Position numbers and translations under genes: made by a program | Source: Symbiodinium natans | Taxonomy: Eukaryota > Sar > Dinophyceae > Suessiales > Symbiodiniaceae | DNA: 64,000 nucleotides | Direction: 5' to 3' | Assembly: GCA_905221605.1 (NCBI GenBank) | Contig: CAJNDS010002470.1 | Coordinates: forward strand, 62,001-126,000 | Notes under the pieces: generated by a model | Database searches by the model: none | Told to the model about the DNA's origin: nothing | What the model saw: only the letters and a program-made list of their open reading frames with translations | Shown: positions 33,601 to 45,600 of the stretch, one piece after another | How the letters are laid out: each line of letters starts with the position of its first letter | Numbering within the stretch: the stretch's first letter is position 1

Positions 33601-36600
33601 AGCATTCCTAAGGGCATGCAGAAGCAGCGCACAGCTCAGAAGCATAAACTCAGAGAGCAGCACCGTGGCTTGGAACCTTAAAAACCATTTGGGCCTTTAC
33701 GAAAACAAGGGACCCTAATATAGACCCCCAAAAAGTAGGATTTCCTTACAAGAAGGACCCCAACAAGTACCCCTAATTTCGGAACCCCCCCAGTTACCAC
33801 AGACTCACAGCGTGGAGCCCCAAAGTACGGATTCACTGCCCGTCTGTCTTCTGCCGAATCCGAAGCTTAGGCACGACAATAACTTCAAGACCAAGGCAAT
33901 GGCTCTCAGGCCGAAAGACAAAGTGCCTGGGCACATCATTGAGACTTTCCTGGCTTGTGTCCGTGCAGTCAGCGGGGGAAACTCGCAAGTTCGGAAGAAA
34001 GGCTCGCGCCGGACGGGCACAGCAATCCGAGGGTCGGATTTCGACTATCACTTGGAGACACCAACTGCGCTCAGCACCGCGAATCGTGACAAGATCATCG
34101 CTGCCGCCTCGAAAAGAGGCTTAAGCATAACTTGCAAGAAGGCGTTTACGGTGCGCCACGCTGGTGGCCCAAGCATCGACTTCTTCCCTCCCGAGGCGGA
34201 GTGGCACGATGACGTGCAGGTCGAGGCGCCGCTTCAACCCCTAATGGATCAGGGGCGCAAGAACGCGATCAGGAAGCTCAAAGCTCTGAAGGCGAAGAGG
34301 AAGGATGCTTTGAACTGGCAGGAGACAAGCAGCAAGGAGTTGGAGGAGCTGGTGCTGCAAGTTCAACGTGAGAAGACGCTTGACAAGCATACGGATCCCA
34401 GTGGCGAGAGGCGGTTTTCTGAAGCGCAGCGTCGCATTTCAGCCGGGCTAGGCTTGAAAAGGTCGGTTTCATGATGCCCTGGCAGAGGCGCCCCAAGAGA
34501 GGGTTTCCTTCAAGGTGTCCTTGTGCGGGCCATTGGGATATTTGTTATTTTCCCTTATTGGGTTGAAAAGGATCATATTGAGGAACATTTTCAGAGGCTT
34601 TTAGGGGGCCATCCAAGACCCCCCCCCCTCACCAATGCATCGGCCCCACATCCCCCCATCCACCTTCACAACCTAAGCCCCACACCCCAAAAGCGCAAGC
34701 CCCAATGCCTGAACTTAGGGTTTACGGTTTAGGGTTTAGGGTTTGGGTGAACCTTAACCCTGAACTTAGCCCCAGACCCCCAAACCCCTAAAGCCCCGAG
34801 ACCCAACCCCGAAGCCCCAAACCCTGAAATTTGAACCCTTAACCCCCCAAGCCCCCCGAACCCTAAAAACCCGAAAACCCCAAACCGCCATCAGGGACCC
34901 CAAAGCCCTCAACCCTAAACCTTAAACCCTAAACCCTAAGCCCTCAACCCTAAACCCTAAACCCTAAACCCTAAACCCTAAACCCTAAACCCTAAACCCT
35001 AAACCCTAAACCCTAAACCCTAAACCCTAAACCAACATCAGGGCGCCTTCTACCAGTGCACCAAGAGCCTGGAGCTCTTCGGCGCGACCCACGAGGCAGG
35101 GCTGGAGCCCGGTCTTCGGCAGTAGGGCGCGGGAGTCCAAGACTCCAAGCTTGAGGGTTTAGGGTTTAGGGTTAGGGTTTCGGGTTTAGGGTTTAGGGTT
35201 TGAGGTCTGAGGAGTTGCGGTTCAGGGCTTTGGGATCTGTTATGAACCAAGGGTAGAATCCTAAGCTTGGGGAAGGTCCTTAAGTCTGGGGTTCAGGCTT
35301 CACTTCACGGCTTTGTCGCATCTTGTGGTTTAGGAATTGGTTTGGGGTTGTAGGGGCTTGGGAGTCTGAGCTTTGCGGTCTAGGGTTTAGGGGTTCAGGG
35401 TTTGGATCTCTAAAGCTGGTCGTGGCTTCTTGCTGTGTTTTTGACTGAGATCTACTAGCCTCAGAAACAAGTAAACCCGAAACCCTGAACGCCAAACCCT
35501 AAAGTCTACAACAGCCTAAACCCTAAACCCTAATCCCTGAACCTAAATCCTAAAGTATTCAAAGGCTCGTTTCACTGCCCCCACGAGATTGGACAAGTAC
35601 CCAGAGAAGCACCAATATCTGCTTAGTTCATAGGGATGGTCCCTAGATAATTTTAAAACTTAAGCCCTAAACCCTAAACCCTAAGCCCCCTCCCAGACAG
35701 GGAGGTGCAGTTGAGGGTTTAGGGTTGAGGGTCACAGACATGCAGAGCTCCACATGCTGAGAGGTTCCAGAGAGGGGGACTCCGGGTTTGTGGATGTGTA
35801 GTAAGTTAGGGTTTAGGGGTTTAGGGTTTGGGGTTTAGGGTTTCGGGTGTAGGGTTGAGGGTTTAGGGCTTGGTTTAGGGCTTAGGGTTCTCGTCTCCCG
35901 AGCACGACCGCGGGGTTCGGGGTTTAGAGTCTAGAGCATTGAGAGCCAAATAAATGCCAATCTTGTCTTCCTTTACTCAACATTTGGGAGTTTACCTAAA
36001 TAGGTGACCCCTGCAGGAAACCCCCCAAACAGTAGGGAATCCTTATAATCGAAACCCCGAGAAATTTTCGGAAACCCCATGTATACATCTATTCAAATCT
36101 ATTCACACCACCCATTCCTAGCGGGAGAGGTGCCCCAAACACACATCCTAAGCAACTGACCCGGCGAGGTGCGGTTTTTCCACCAGTATCAGGACTATGG
36201 AAATGGACGCTCGGTGCAGGTTTGGGGTTTAGGGTTTAGGGTTTAGGGTTTCGGGTAATCCTAAACCAATAATTTCCTCCCTGGTTTTGTATAGGGAATC
36301 AGGGAATGAGGTAGTTTCACGAGATCCATGCAGGTCCCAAAAAATGTGAAGTTCTCTAACGTCACGATCCTTTTCTTGGGCTTCCCGAGAAAAAAACGGG
36401 CCATGTACCCTAACCATGCATTCCATGCGAGAACAAGCCCGAAGCCCCAAGCCAGGGACCTGCAGGATTTAGGGTTCAGGGTTCAGGGTTGAGGGTTTAA
36501 AGGTTGCGGGTTGGGGTTCAGGGGATTAGGGTTTAGGGGGTTTAGGGTTTTGGGTTGACATGAGCATGACTCCAAGTTTCGGTGTCTGCCTCTCAAACTA

Positions 36601-39600
36601 TGGTTACCCTGACCCCTAAACCCTGAACCCTGAACCCTAAATCAACAATTTTCATAGGAACCCCAAGAAGGCCCCCCTTCCTGCACCAACTCTGAACATG
36701 TTTGTTGTTTCACGCACATCTCTGAAAGTTGTTTCGTTAGTTCCTTGGGAAAGCGGTTCAGCGTTTAGGGTTTAGGCAGACATCAAAATGGATCCACCCT
36801 CTCTGTGGGCGGTTAGGGGGTCTATTTGGCTTAGTGGTGTTGGTGCTTGAGACCCGCAGCCGCCCCTAAACCTTAAACCCGAAACACTAAGCCCGAAGCC
36901 CGCGGCCCGAAGCCCGAAGCCCGAAGCCCGACGCCCGAAACCCAAAACCCTAAACCCTAAACCCCAAGCCCTAAACCTTAAAGCCCAAAGCCTAAAGCCT
37001 AAGCCCTAAGCCCTAAACCCTTAACCCGAACAAGCGACCCCTGAACTCTAAAGGTTTCATGCTCGTTCCAATTATAAGATATGGGTGCCTTGTATTGGGG
37101 TTGGGGTTGAGAGCTTCGCAGGAAACCTTCCCCCCCCCCCCCCCCCCCCCACCTCGGCCCCCAAACCGGAAACCCCAAGCCCCAAGCCCCAAGCCCCAAG
37201 CCCCAAGCCCCAAAACCCCAAACCCCATGGATTGCATTGACTCCGAGTCCGCGTCAAGGAAAGGGTGCCGATTATGTGTTCATTGACCACCCCTCCTTCC
37301 ACCGGCTCCTTGGGGTGAACAACCGATTTCGACCCCCTAAACCCTGAGATCCGTAAACTGGAAGCCGCAGCCCCGAATCCCTCAGATCCCTAAACCCCTG
37401 AACTGCCTGAGATTCCCTCTTAGGCTAGGGGAGGGCCTCATTATCTCAGGGCGTCTTAGTATCATTAGGCTAGTAGGGTCATAGACAAGTATGCTAGGGC
37501 CTCTTAAGTTCAAGCATCGAGGGCCTTAGGGCCTCTTGGGTCGGGCCTTGGGCCTCATGAGGGCGTCTTAGGCAGGGTCTTAGTGTCTCTTAGGGGAAGG
37601 CCCTCATAGTCATAGGGCCTCTTTTCATGAGGTTCTTCGAAGTCCGAAGCTCACGCAGTGAATGCCATACGTGTGGAACGCGCTACATGGTGATACGACT
37701 CTGACGGATCTTATTGGTGCGATCAGTGCCGTTTCCAGCTCTGTACACCGGTAGGCTGCATCATGTGCAAGCCGAACGATACCGCAAAGTTTGCAAACAA
37801 GACCCAACCCCCCCGAACCCCCTAAGCCTGAAACCCTAAACCCTAAACCCTAAACCCTAAACCCTAAACCCTAAACCCTAAACCCTAAACCCTAAACCCT
37901 AAACCCTAAACCCTAAACCCTAAACCCTAAACCCTAAACCCTAAAGCCTAAACCCTAAACCCCAAACCCCTAAACCCCCAAAGTGGGCCTCAGGGCCTGA
38001 GATCTGAGGCCCGGGGGCCTCTACCACAACACGGCGGACAACCAGGCTCCGCGGGTTCGAGTTTTTAAGAGGCTGAAAAGGAGCCCGAAACCCCTAAAAC
38101 CCCTAAAACCCTAGGCCCCGAAAGCCCCCCAAAGCCTCCCTAAACCCTAAACCCTAAACCCTAAACCCTAAACCCTAAACCCTAAACCCTAAACCCTAAA
38201 CCCTAAACCCTAAACCCTAAACCCTAAACCCTAAACCCTAAACCCTAAACCCTAAACCCCAAACCCTGAACCCCAAACCCCAAACCCGATTCGCCCCTTC
38301 CGAGGACTCTTAGAGTCTGAGCAGCCCAAGCCCGAAACCTCAAGACTTTCAACCTCGGAGCCTGCCAAAAAGGAACGAGGACTGTTGGGGTTTTGGGGGT
38401 TTTGGGGTTTTGGGGCTTTGGGGGTTTTGGGGTTTAGGGGTTTGGGGTTTGGGTTTTGGGGTTTAGGGGTTTGGGGTTTAGGGTTCCTCGGCCCCGCGCA
38501 GCGCAATCGCAGAACCCGAATGCACGTGGTGCCCTTGCATTGAGCCTGAGTTGAGGGATTAGGGTTTAGGGCCTTTAGGGTGTAGGCTTCAGATCATCAG
38601 GCTTCTGGATCCTTTGAGCCCAACCTTGTTGGGGGTTTAAGGCTGAGGGTTGAATCGAAGAGGAGTACGCCGACAACCTCTTCCGGTTCGCGCTGTTTTC
38701 CCTGGCTGCCTTGGAGGCTCGGAGCGCTTGGGGTTTGGGGTTTGGGGTTTGGGGTTTGGGGTTTGGGGTTTAGGGTTTTAGGGTTTAGGGTTTAGCCCCC
38801 GAACAAAGCGTAGCATAGGGCCCCTCAAGCATCACTTTCATACTGTGATGGCTCTGTTGGGGGTTTTGTATCTAGGCGGGGGGGACTTCTGATGCACCCC
38901 TCAACTCTGAGACCGCCTCAAGCTGGCTATCTCTGACTTGAAAAAGATGCGGGGTTTGCGCTTCATGGGGGGTTCGGGTGTGCGGAAGTGTTTGGTTGAG
39001 GGTTTAGGGTTTCTTAAGATCTAAACCCTGGTCGCTGGACCCTTAACCCGTTTTCCTAAGTGTTTAGCATTGAGAGTTGAGGCTGTTTAAGGTTTAAGGT
39101 GCCTAGGTTGCTGGCAAACTCTTGAGCCAGACCCACACCCCTGTGCTTCAACCCTACACCCTAAACCCTAACCCTAAACCCCAAACCCTAAGCCCCAAAG
39201 TCCGAAAGCCCTGTGCTTCAACCCTAAACCCTAAACCCCAAACCCTAAACCCTAAGCCCTAAAAAAGGCGCCTGGCTTCACACCAGTTGACATCCTCCTC
39301 CACCCTATATCTCTACACACTGACTTGCCAGCCGCGTCGTGAAGGTTCATGGGCACTTATAAATAGGGTTTAGGGTTTAGGGTTTGGGGTTTAGGGTTTA
39401 GGGCTTAGGGTACTTGAAATTAAGCTATAGCCATAGCCATAGCTTCCTTAGTTCTAACCCCTACTTCAAAAGTCGCCGTGAACCTCCAAAGTAGGTGCCC
39501 GTCTCCGTCGAGCTGGGTGGCGCTCCCAAATACGGTGGCCGCGCAGCTCGGATGCAAGTGGCTTCTTTTTGTTGTGTTAAACAGGGTTTAGGGTTTAGGG

Positions 39601-42600
39601 CTTATTGTTTAGGCTGGGGGCGGGGATGTTCGTACCTAGGTCAGCTGAGGGGTCTGTGGTGTAGGAGTTTCGGGTTTAGGGTTTATAGGGTTTAGGGCTT
39701 AGGGTTTAGGGTTAAGGGTTTAGGGTTTGCAGATAGGTTGTGTGGCCGTGCTATTGTCGGAGAAAAGTGTCTTCTTGCCCCCATCTCGGTATGCAACCTG
39801 CAGGTGCACCCCAGCTTGGTGCCGTTTGGGGGAGGGGGGGGGGCTTTAGGCAGTTTAGTTTCGGATGTCCCCCCCTAAAACTAACAGTCCTTAAGAGGGA
39901 TTATGATAGGGGGTACTATGATCCCAATTAAGGACTGTTAGTATAAGGGGGAAACATCCCAAAGTTCATGGTTACTGATAGTTTTTGGGGAGAGTTGAAA
40001 GGTACGCCTGGCAAATTCTGTCCGCTCGAGCCTTCAGATGTAGAATGCCGGCACGCCTGTGCTCTAAGTTGGGGGCAGGTCTATATAAATTCTTGCCTCG
40101 TATTGGCAGGACAAAACGGGATAAACCATGATCTCACCGGTAATTAGGGGATTGGGTACCCTATATCCCCCCTATATACCCTTTAAGGCATGACCTCATT
40201 CCCTCGTACCCGATTAAGAGCCAGAAGGTAATGAAGACCACCCTGTAAGCCGCAAGCAGCCGTCATTCGGAAGTCCATGGGTAATTGTAAGCCGGGCTAA
40301 AAAGTAAGGTAACTATGATTATTACCTTAGTGTACTTCTAGCCGCTAGATTCTAGCCCCCCCTCGAAGTACCCATGACACCTAAACTTAAACCCTAAACC
40401 CTAAACCCCAAACCCTAAACTCCAAACCCTACACAGTACCTGTGAGCCCTATACTTAAACCCTAAACCCTAAACATTTCAACCCTACAGATAAGCACACA
40501 TGAACCTTCAAGCAGGTCATGTTCATTGCCAACGATTGGCAGACAGGCCCGTGTAGCATCCACAGCTTCACGCGGAAACAAGAACCAAACCCTCAGCCTC
40601 AGATCCCCAAACCCTAAACCCTAAACCCTAAGCCCTAAGCCCTAAACCCTAAACCCTAAACCCTGAACCCTGAACCCTGATCCCTGATCCCTGAGCCCTA
40701 CGCCCCCAGCACAAAAGCTTGAAACCCTCGAAGGTTTTATTTTTGGGGACCCCGAGCTCTCTGGGCGCTGTTTTAGGTTGATTGTGTTCCTTTTGGGTTT
40801 AGTCGCTTTACGGGGCTTTAGGGGGCTTTAGGGGCCCTTAGGGCTTTGGGGGCCTTGGGGGCCTTAGGGGCCTTGGCGGTTCGTAGAAGCTATAGCACTT
40901 CAAGGGTTTAGGGGGGCTTGAAGGGCTTGGAGGGGCTTCAGGGGCTTTCGGCGCTTTGGGGTCTTTAGGAGTTTATTCCAGGAAATCATAAGCCGCTTCA
41001 GGACCCACTTTCGCGTGATGATGAACCATACCAAGGACCCTATAAACCCAAAACCCCAAACCCTAAATGTTTAGGGTTTAAGGACTTAAAGGTTGAGAGC
41101 TTTTTGGCTGAGGGTTTGGGGTGTAGGGTTCTAGGGCTGGAATGCTTAGGGCAGGGTTTGGGGATTCAGAGTGCAGTGTGTTACTTCGAATCAAAGAATT
41201 GAATCATTGCAGAATCAGTTAATATACAAAAAAAGAGTAACAAAATAGCAAGTAATGGCGTAATGGAATACTCAAATAATCGAGTAATGTATAGAAGTCC
41301 ATGAGACTCCGAAGTACAGGCCTGCTGCCTGTCTACATGGTCGACGCCTCAGTCCTGATATCCTAAACCATAAATCCTAAACCCTAAATCCTGCACTAAA
41401 CCCTAAATCCTAAATTGTAAATTTTAAAATCTAAACCCAAGGTTTGACCTGGGGCTTAACATTTCCCCAAACGGCCCCCAAGACAGGCCACAGCACGTCC
41501 GGCGCGGTCGCGGAACGTCGGCCAACCCTACGCCCTACGTTATACTAGGGGCCAAAGCAAAGGTAGAGGCCAAGAGGTTTCGGTCCTTGCGGCAATATGG
41601 GGTTTGCGAAATTTTGGGACACCTAATATAGAGCCCCAAATCGTAGGATCCTCTTCGAATAAGGCCCCAAATAAGTTGTCCCCTAATCTCGGGAACCCCT
41701 ATATATACTGCCATTTTTGCGTCAGATGAAATGCTACATATTTTTCCCCTTGCAGGGTGAGCTCAGTGGAAATGCGTTTTGGTCTTCTGGCTAGTTTTCT
41801 CAACAAAAGCACAAGGATTTCTGTGTTCATATGTATGTACACATGATGCCATGGCCCCAACCCCCCCCGCCCCCTCCGCCCCCCCAACCGTTCCAAAAAG
41901 CAACCGGGCTTTGGGCAGTGATGTAGAAAAACAACCACAGCGACTTTGTTTTATAATCTTCCTTCCAAGTATCATTTTTTAACCGAACTTCTGTCGAAGC
42001 CTGTCGAACCCATTAACAGTTCCGTCGACCTTCGGCCATGAACCTTCAAGCAACCCAGAAGGTTCCAGTACACCCCGGAACCTGGAACCTGCGCCCCAAG
42101 GTTCACCGGCACCGGCCGTTCGGCAACTACAACGATGCGCGCTGCATGCGCCCTCCCGCGAACTGCCTAGGGCGTAGGGTTGAAGTTTAGGGCTTAGGGT
42201 TTAGGGGGTTTAGGGTGTATGGTTTAGGGTGTATAGGGTTTAGGGTTCAGGGGGTTATTGTTGCAGAATGGTCTTTGGGAGGCACGTGTCACCAGTTGTG
42301 AGCGAAGTCGAGTGATCCAAGATGCTTTCCGTCACATGCCCGCCCTCGAGAAACCACTGCTGCCTTTGCCCCACGCTTGTGCATCTGGGGGATTCGAGTG
42401 CTTTCGGAGGCCTGCTAGGTCAGCAGCTGAGACTGACAGAAGAGGTCTGATGTAGCAACCAACATGGGCTGTTCTCGCGATAACGGTTCCTTTTTGGCCC
42501 GAACGGAAGGTCGTAGTTAGAAGAGTGACCATGTGGGTTCCCAAATTAGAATACCCTGTTTTGTGGTAAGAAGGATTTTCGTGTTTTCGGGAAGACATTC

Positions 42601-45600
42601 GGTGCTGCCCCTAGTTTGGAAAATACCAAATGCCTCCGGAATCTACGCTGTACACCCTCGCTAGACCCTAAACGCAGTCTGCAGAGCAGAAGCTGCCAAT
42701 GGCTATTCAGCCCTGCACCCCCAACCCAAACCAGGGCCCTTTGAAGCCATTTCATATGGGATCTGATTGTCAAAGTTGCCTCTACGAGGAAACTACTTCA
42801 GAACGAACCTAAACCTTGAACCCCACAGCCCGAAACCCGAATCCCTAAACCCAAAACGCCAAAACCCTCTGAACCCTCAACCCCTCAACCCCTCAACCCC
42901 TCAACCCCTCAACCCCTCAACCCCTCAACCCCTCAACCCCTCAACCCCTCAACCCCTCAACCCCTCAACCCCTCAACCCCTCAACCCCTAAGCCCGAAAC
43001 CCTAAACCCGCAACCCTAAACCCTAACCCTAGATGTACAATCAGCTCTCCCAGCTGTGTCTGGAAACCCAGAGACTGGTACTGACACACGAAATGCCACC
43101 TCCATGTCGCAAGGTTAGTAAGCCCTAAGCCCAAAACCCTAAACCCCCACCCTAGAACCCTGGAACCCTAAACCCGATACGCCAAACCCTAAACCCTGGA
43201 CAAGGGTCAAGGGCCCTGGGATGCGATCTTGCTGGCAGAGGTACGTCATCCACAATTTGGGATACCAGGTCGGGTGCACAATTTGAGCGTCCACGCCAGC
43301 TTCATAGGGTTTAGGGTTTGCGTTTAGGGTTTCGGGTTTGGGTCCTGTCACCCTGAGATAGACCTGATGCTCAAAGGTAGGACCTCGGGCTGTTTTCGAG
43401 AAGATCATGTGGGCATCGCTTCCTGCAATTATCATGTTTTCCCTTACCACCCCCCTTTAAACTACCCCCCCTAGGTTCCCCTTAAATGGCCTTAAGTAGG
43501 CTTACTTATCCCTAAACAGCCTTAATTATGGGGGGAGCCTAGGAGGGGTAGTATAGAGGGGGGTAGTGGAACCCATGAAATTAGAACACAGGTTACATTG
43601 GATCATAAGTCAAGTTACGCCCGCCCCAGGCGATGCCTAAAAAACCCCAAACGCCTAAACTCCAAACCCCCCCAAAGCCCCCTAAACCCCCTAAACCCCC
43701 TAACTCCCCTAAACCCACTTAACCCCCTAAACCCCCTAAACCCCTTAAACAAACCCCCTCACCCCTTCACCTCTCAACCCAAACCTTTAAAGCAGCCGAA
43801 AGGTCTGAAGAGAAGTTCCCTGCTCTGAAGCTTGAGACACGTGGGGGGTTTAGGGTTTAGGCTTGAGGGGGCTTGTTTAGGGTTGAGGGTTTACGGCCTG
43901 TTTAGGGTTAAGGATTAACGTCGGATTATCGTATTTTGAGGTATGTTCATGGCACTTCCCCCAATTTTGGGAAATGCCTGCTTAATCCCCAAAACAGCAC
44001 GCCACGGAACCCTAAAGCCCTAGTTTAGGAGTTTGGGGTTTAGGATCTCTGGTTTGGAGTTCAGGCCCTACTCAACCCCCATCCCTCAGCAGGTTCAAGT
44101 TTTAAGGTTTGACTCGGAGACACCGAACTAAAACCCTCGCCCCAGAGACCTTGGAACTAGAACCCTAAACCCCGAAGAACTGAACGCCCCCAAGCCCTAA
44201 ACCCTAAACCCTAAACCCCAAACCCCAAACCCCAAACTCCAAAAAAACCCCAGCCGGACCGCAGGGATGCTACCCTCTTCGCCTGGGCCTCCCCGGAACC
44301 AGGCCGTCGGAAGGGTTTAGGGGTTTAAGGGGTTTAAGGGTTTAGGGGTTTAGGGGTTGAAGGGTCTAGGGTGTAGGGGTTTAGGGTTTAGGGTTTAAGG
44401 GTTAAGGGTTTAGGGTTTAGGGCTGGGTGGGGGTGGAGGGGGGTTCGAGGGTTCTGAGGTTCCACTGTTCGGGTTTGGGGTTCTAGGGCTTAGGGCTTGG
44501 GCTTGAAGGCCCCGGCACTAAATTTTGTTCCCTAAAGAAAGAAAGAACGAAAGAAAGAAAGAAAGACAGACAGAAAGAAAGACAGAAAGAAAGAAAGAAC
44601 GAAAGGAAGAAAGAACGAAAGAAGGAAACAAAAGGGCCCAGCGCAAGTTCTTGGGGGTGTCCCTTGCCATCTGGAAGCCCCTGGGTTGCCAGGTTTTCAA
44701 AAAGCCCTTGACAAACTTAGCCTAAACCCTAAACCCTAAACCCGAAACCCTAAACCGTAAACCCTAAACCCTAAACCCTCTGGCTTGTGCTGGCGCCGGC
44801 CTTGGCTCGTTTTTGAGTAGTGTTTCGGGGCGGCCTAGGGGTGGGCATGTCTTCACGCTACTGCGTCCGGCTGACCCAACACTAACCCAAAACTGACCCC
44901 AAACCCCAGAACCTTGGAACCCTAAACCCTAAAAACCTAGAACCCTTCAGGGCGTTCCAGGGCCTTTCGGGTTTTAGGGTTTAGGGTTGAGATCCTGGAG
45001 CCTTCAGAAGGGTAGGAGTCGTGGGGTTTAGGCTGTTGCAAGTACGCGCAGCGTTGCCCCCGAGCAGAGGTGTCAGGGGTGGGGGGGGGTTTGGGGCCTC
45101 GGGTTCCAGAACTCCAAGGGTTTAGGGGTTCCGAAGGTTCAAGGGCGTTTTGAGGATTTGCCCAAAACCCTGAACCCTGATCCCTTGAACTCCAAGCCCT
45201 AAAGCCCTAAAGCCCCAAAGCCCTAAAGCCCTAAAGCCCTAAAGCCCTAAAGCCCTAAAGCCCTGAAGCCCTAAACCCCGAAACCCCTAAACCCTAAGCC
45301 CAGGCAGTACGACAACTTCGCCCAGCTCGGCCTCCCCTTCGGCGCGCTGGGCGACCTGCTGTACCAGTGCGCTGGGCTCGTTTTGGATTGTTCAAGGCTG
45401 AGGTTTAGGGTTTAGGGTTTAGGGTTTAGGGTTTAGGGTTTAGGGTTTAGGGTTTAGGGTTTAGGGTTTAGGGTTTAGGGGAGTTCTGTTCTTGATGCGG
45501 TTGTGCATGGTCTTCCGCCAAAGCAAACGGCCACGGCAGTCGCGTTAATGGTGTTTCGGGCACGTTATCCATAAACATTAAACTGTAAACCCTAAACCCT

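Noticed and set aside
42258-42455. 65-codon ORF after TTGCAG
   Set aside because: No motif, no homologous GT5 block, contains frequent rare-looking transitions; kept as intron sequence.
43030-43114. Exon-like island with good signals (CTAG before ATGTACAATC, AAG/GTTAGT after)
   Set aside because: It lies between GT5 exons 12 and 13, whose protein blocks are adjacent in the family, and matches no GT5 segment; could be an unrelated or alternative exon.
44254-44315. Island between CCCCAG and GTTTAG reading DRRDATLFAWASPEPGRRK
   Set aside because: Falls between exons 13 and 14, which join in phase without it; no GT5 counterpart.
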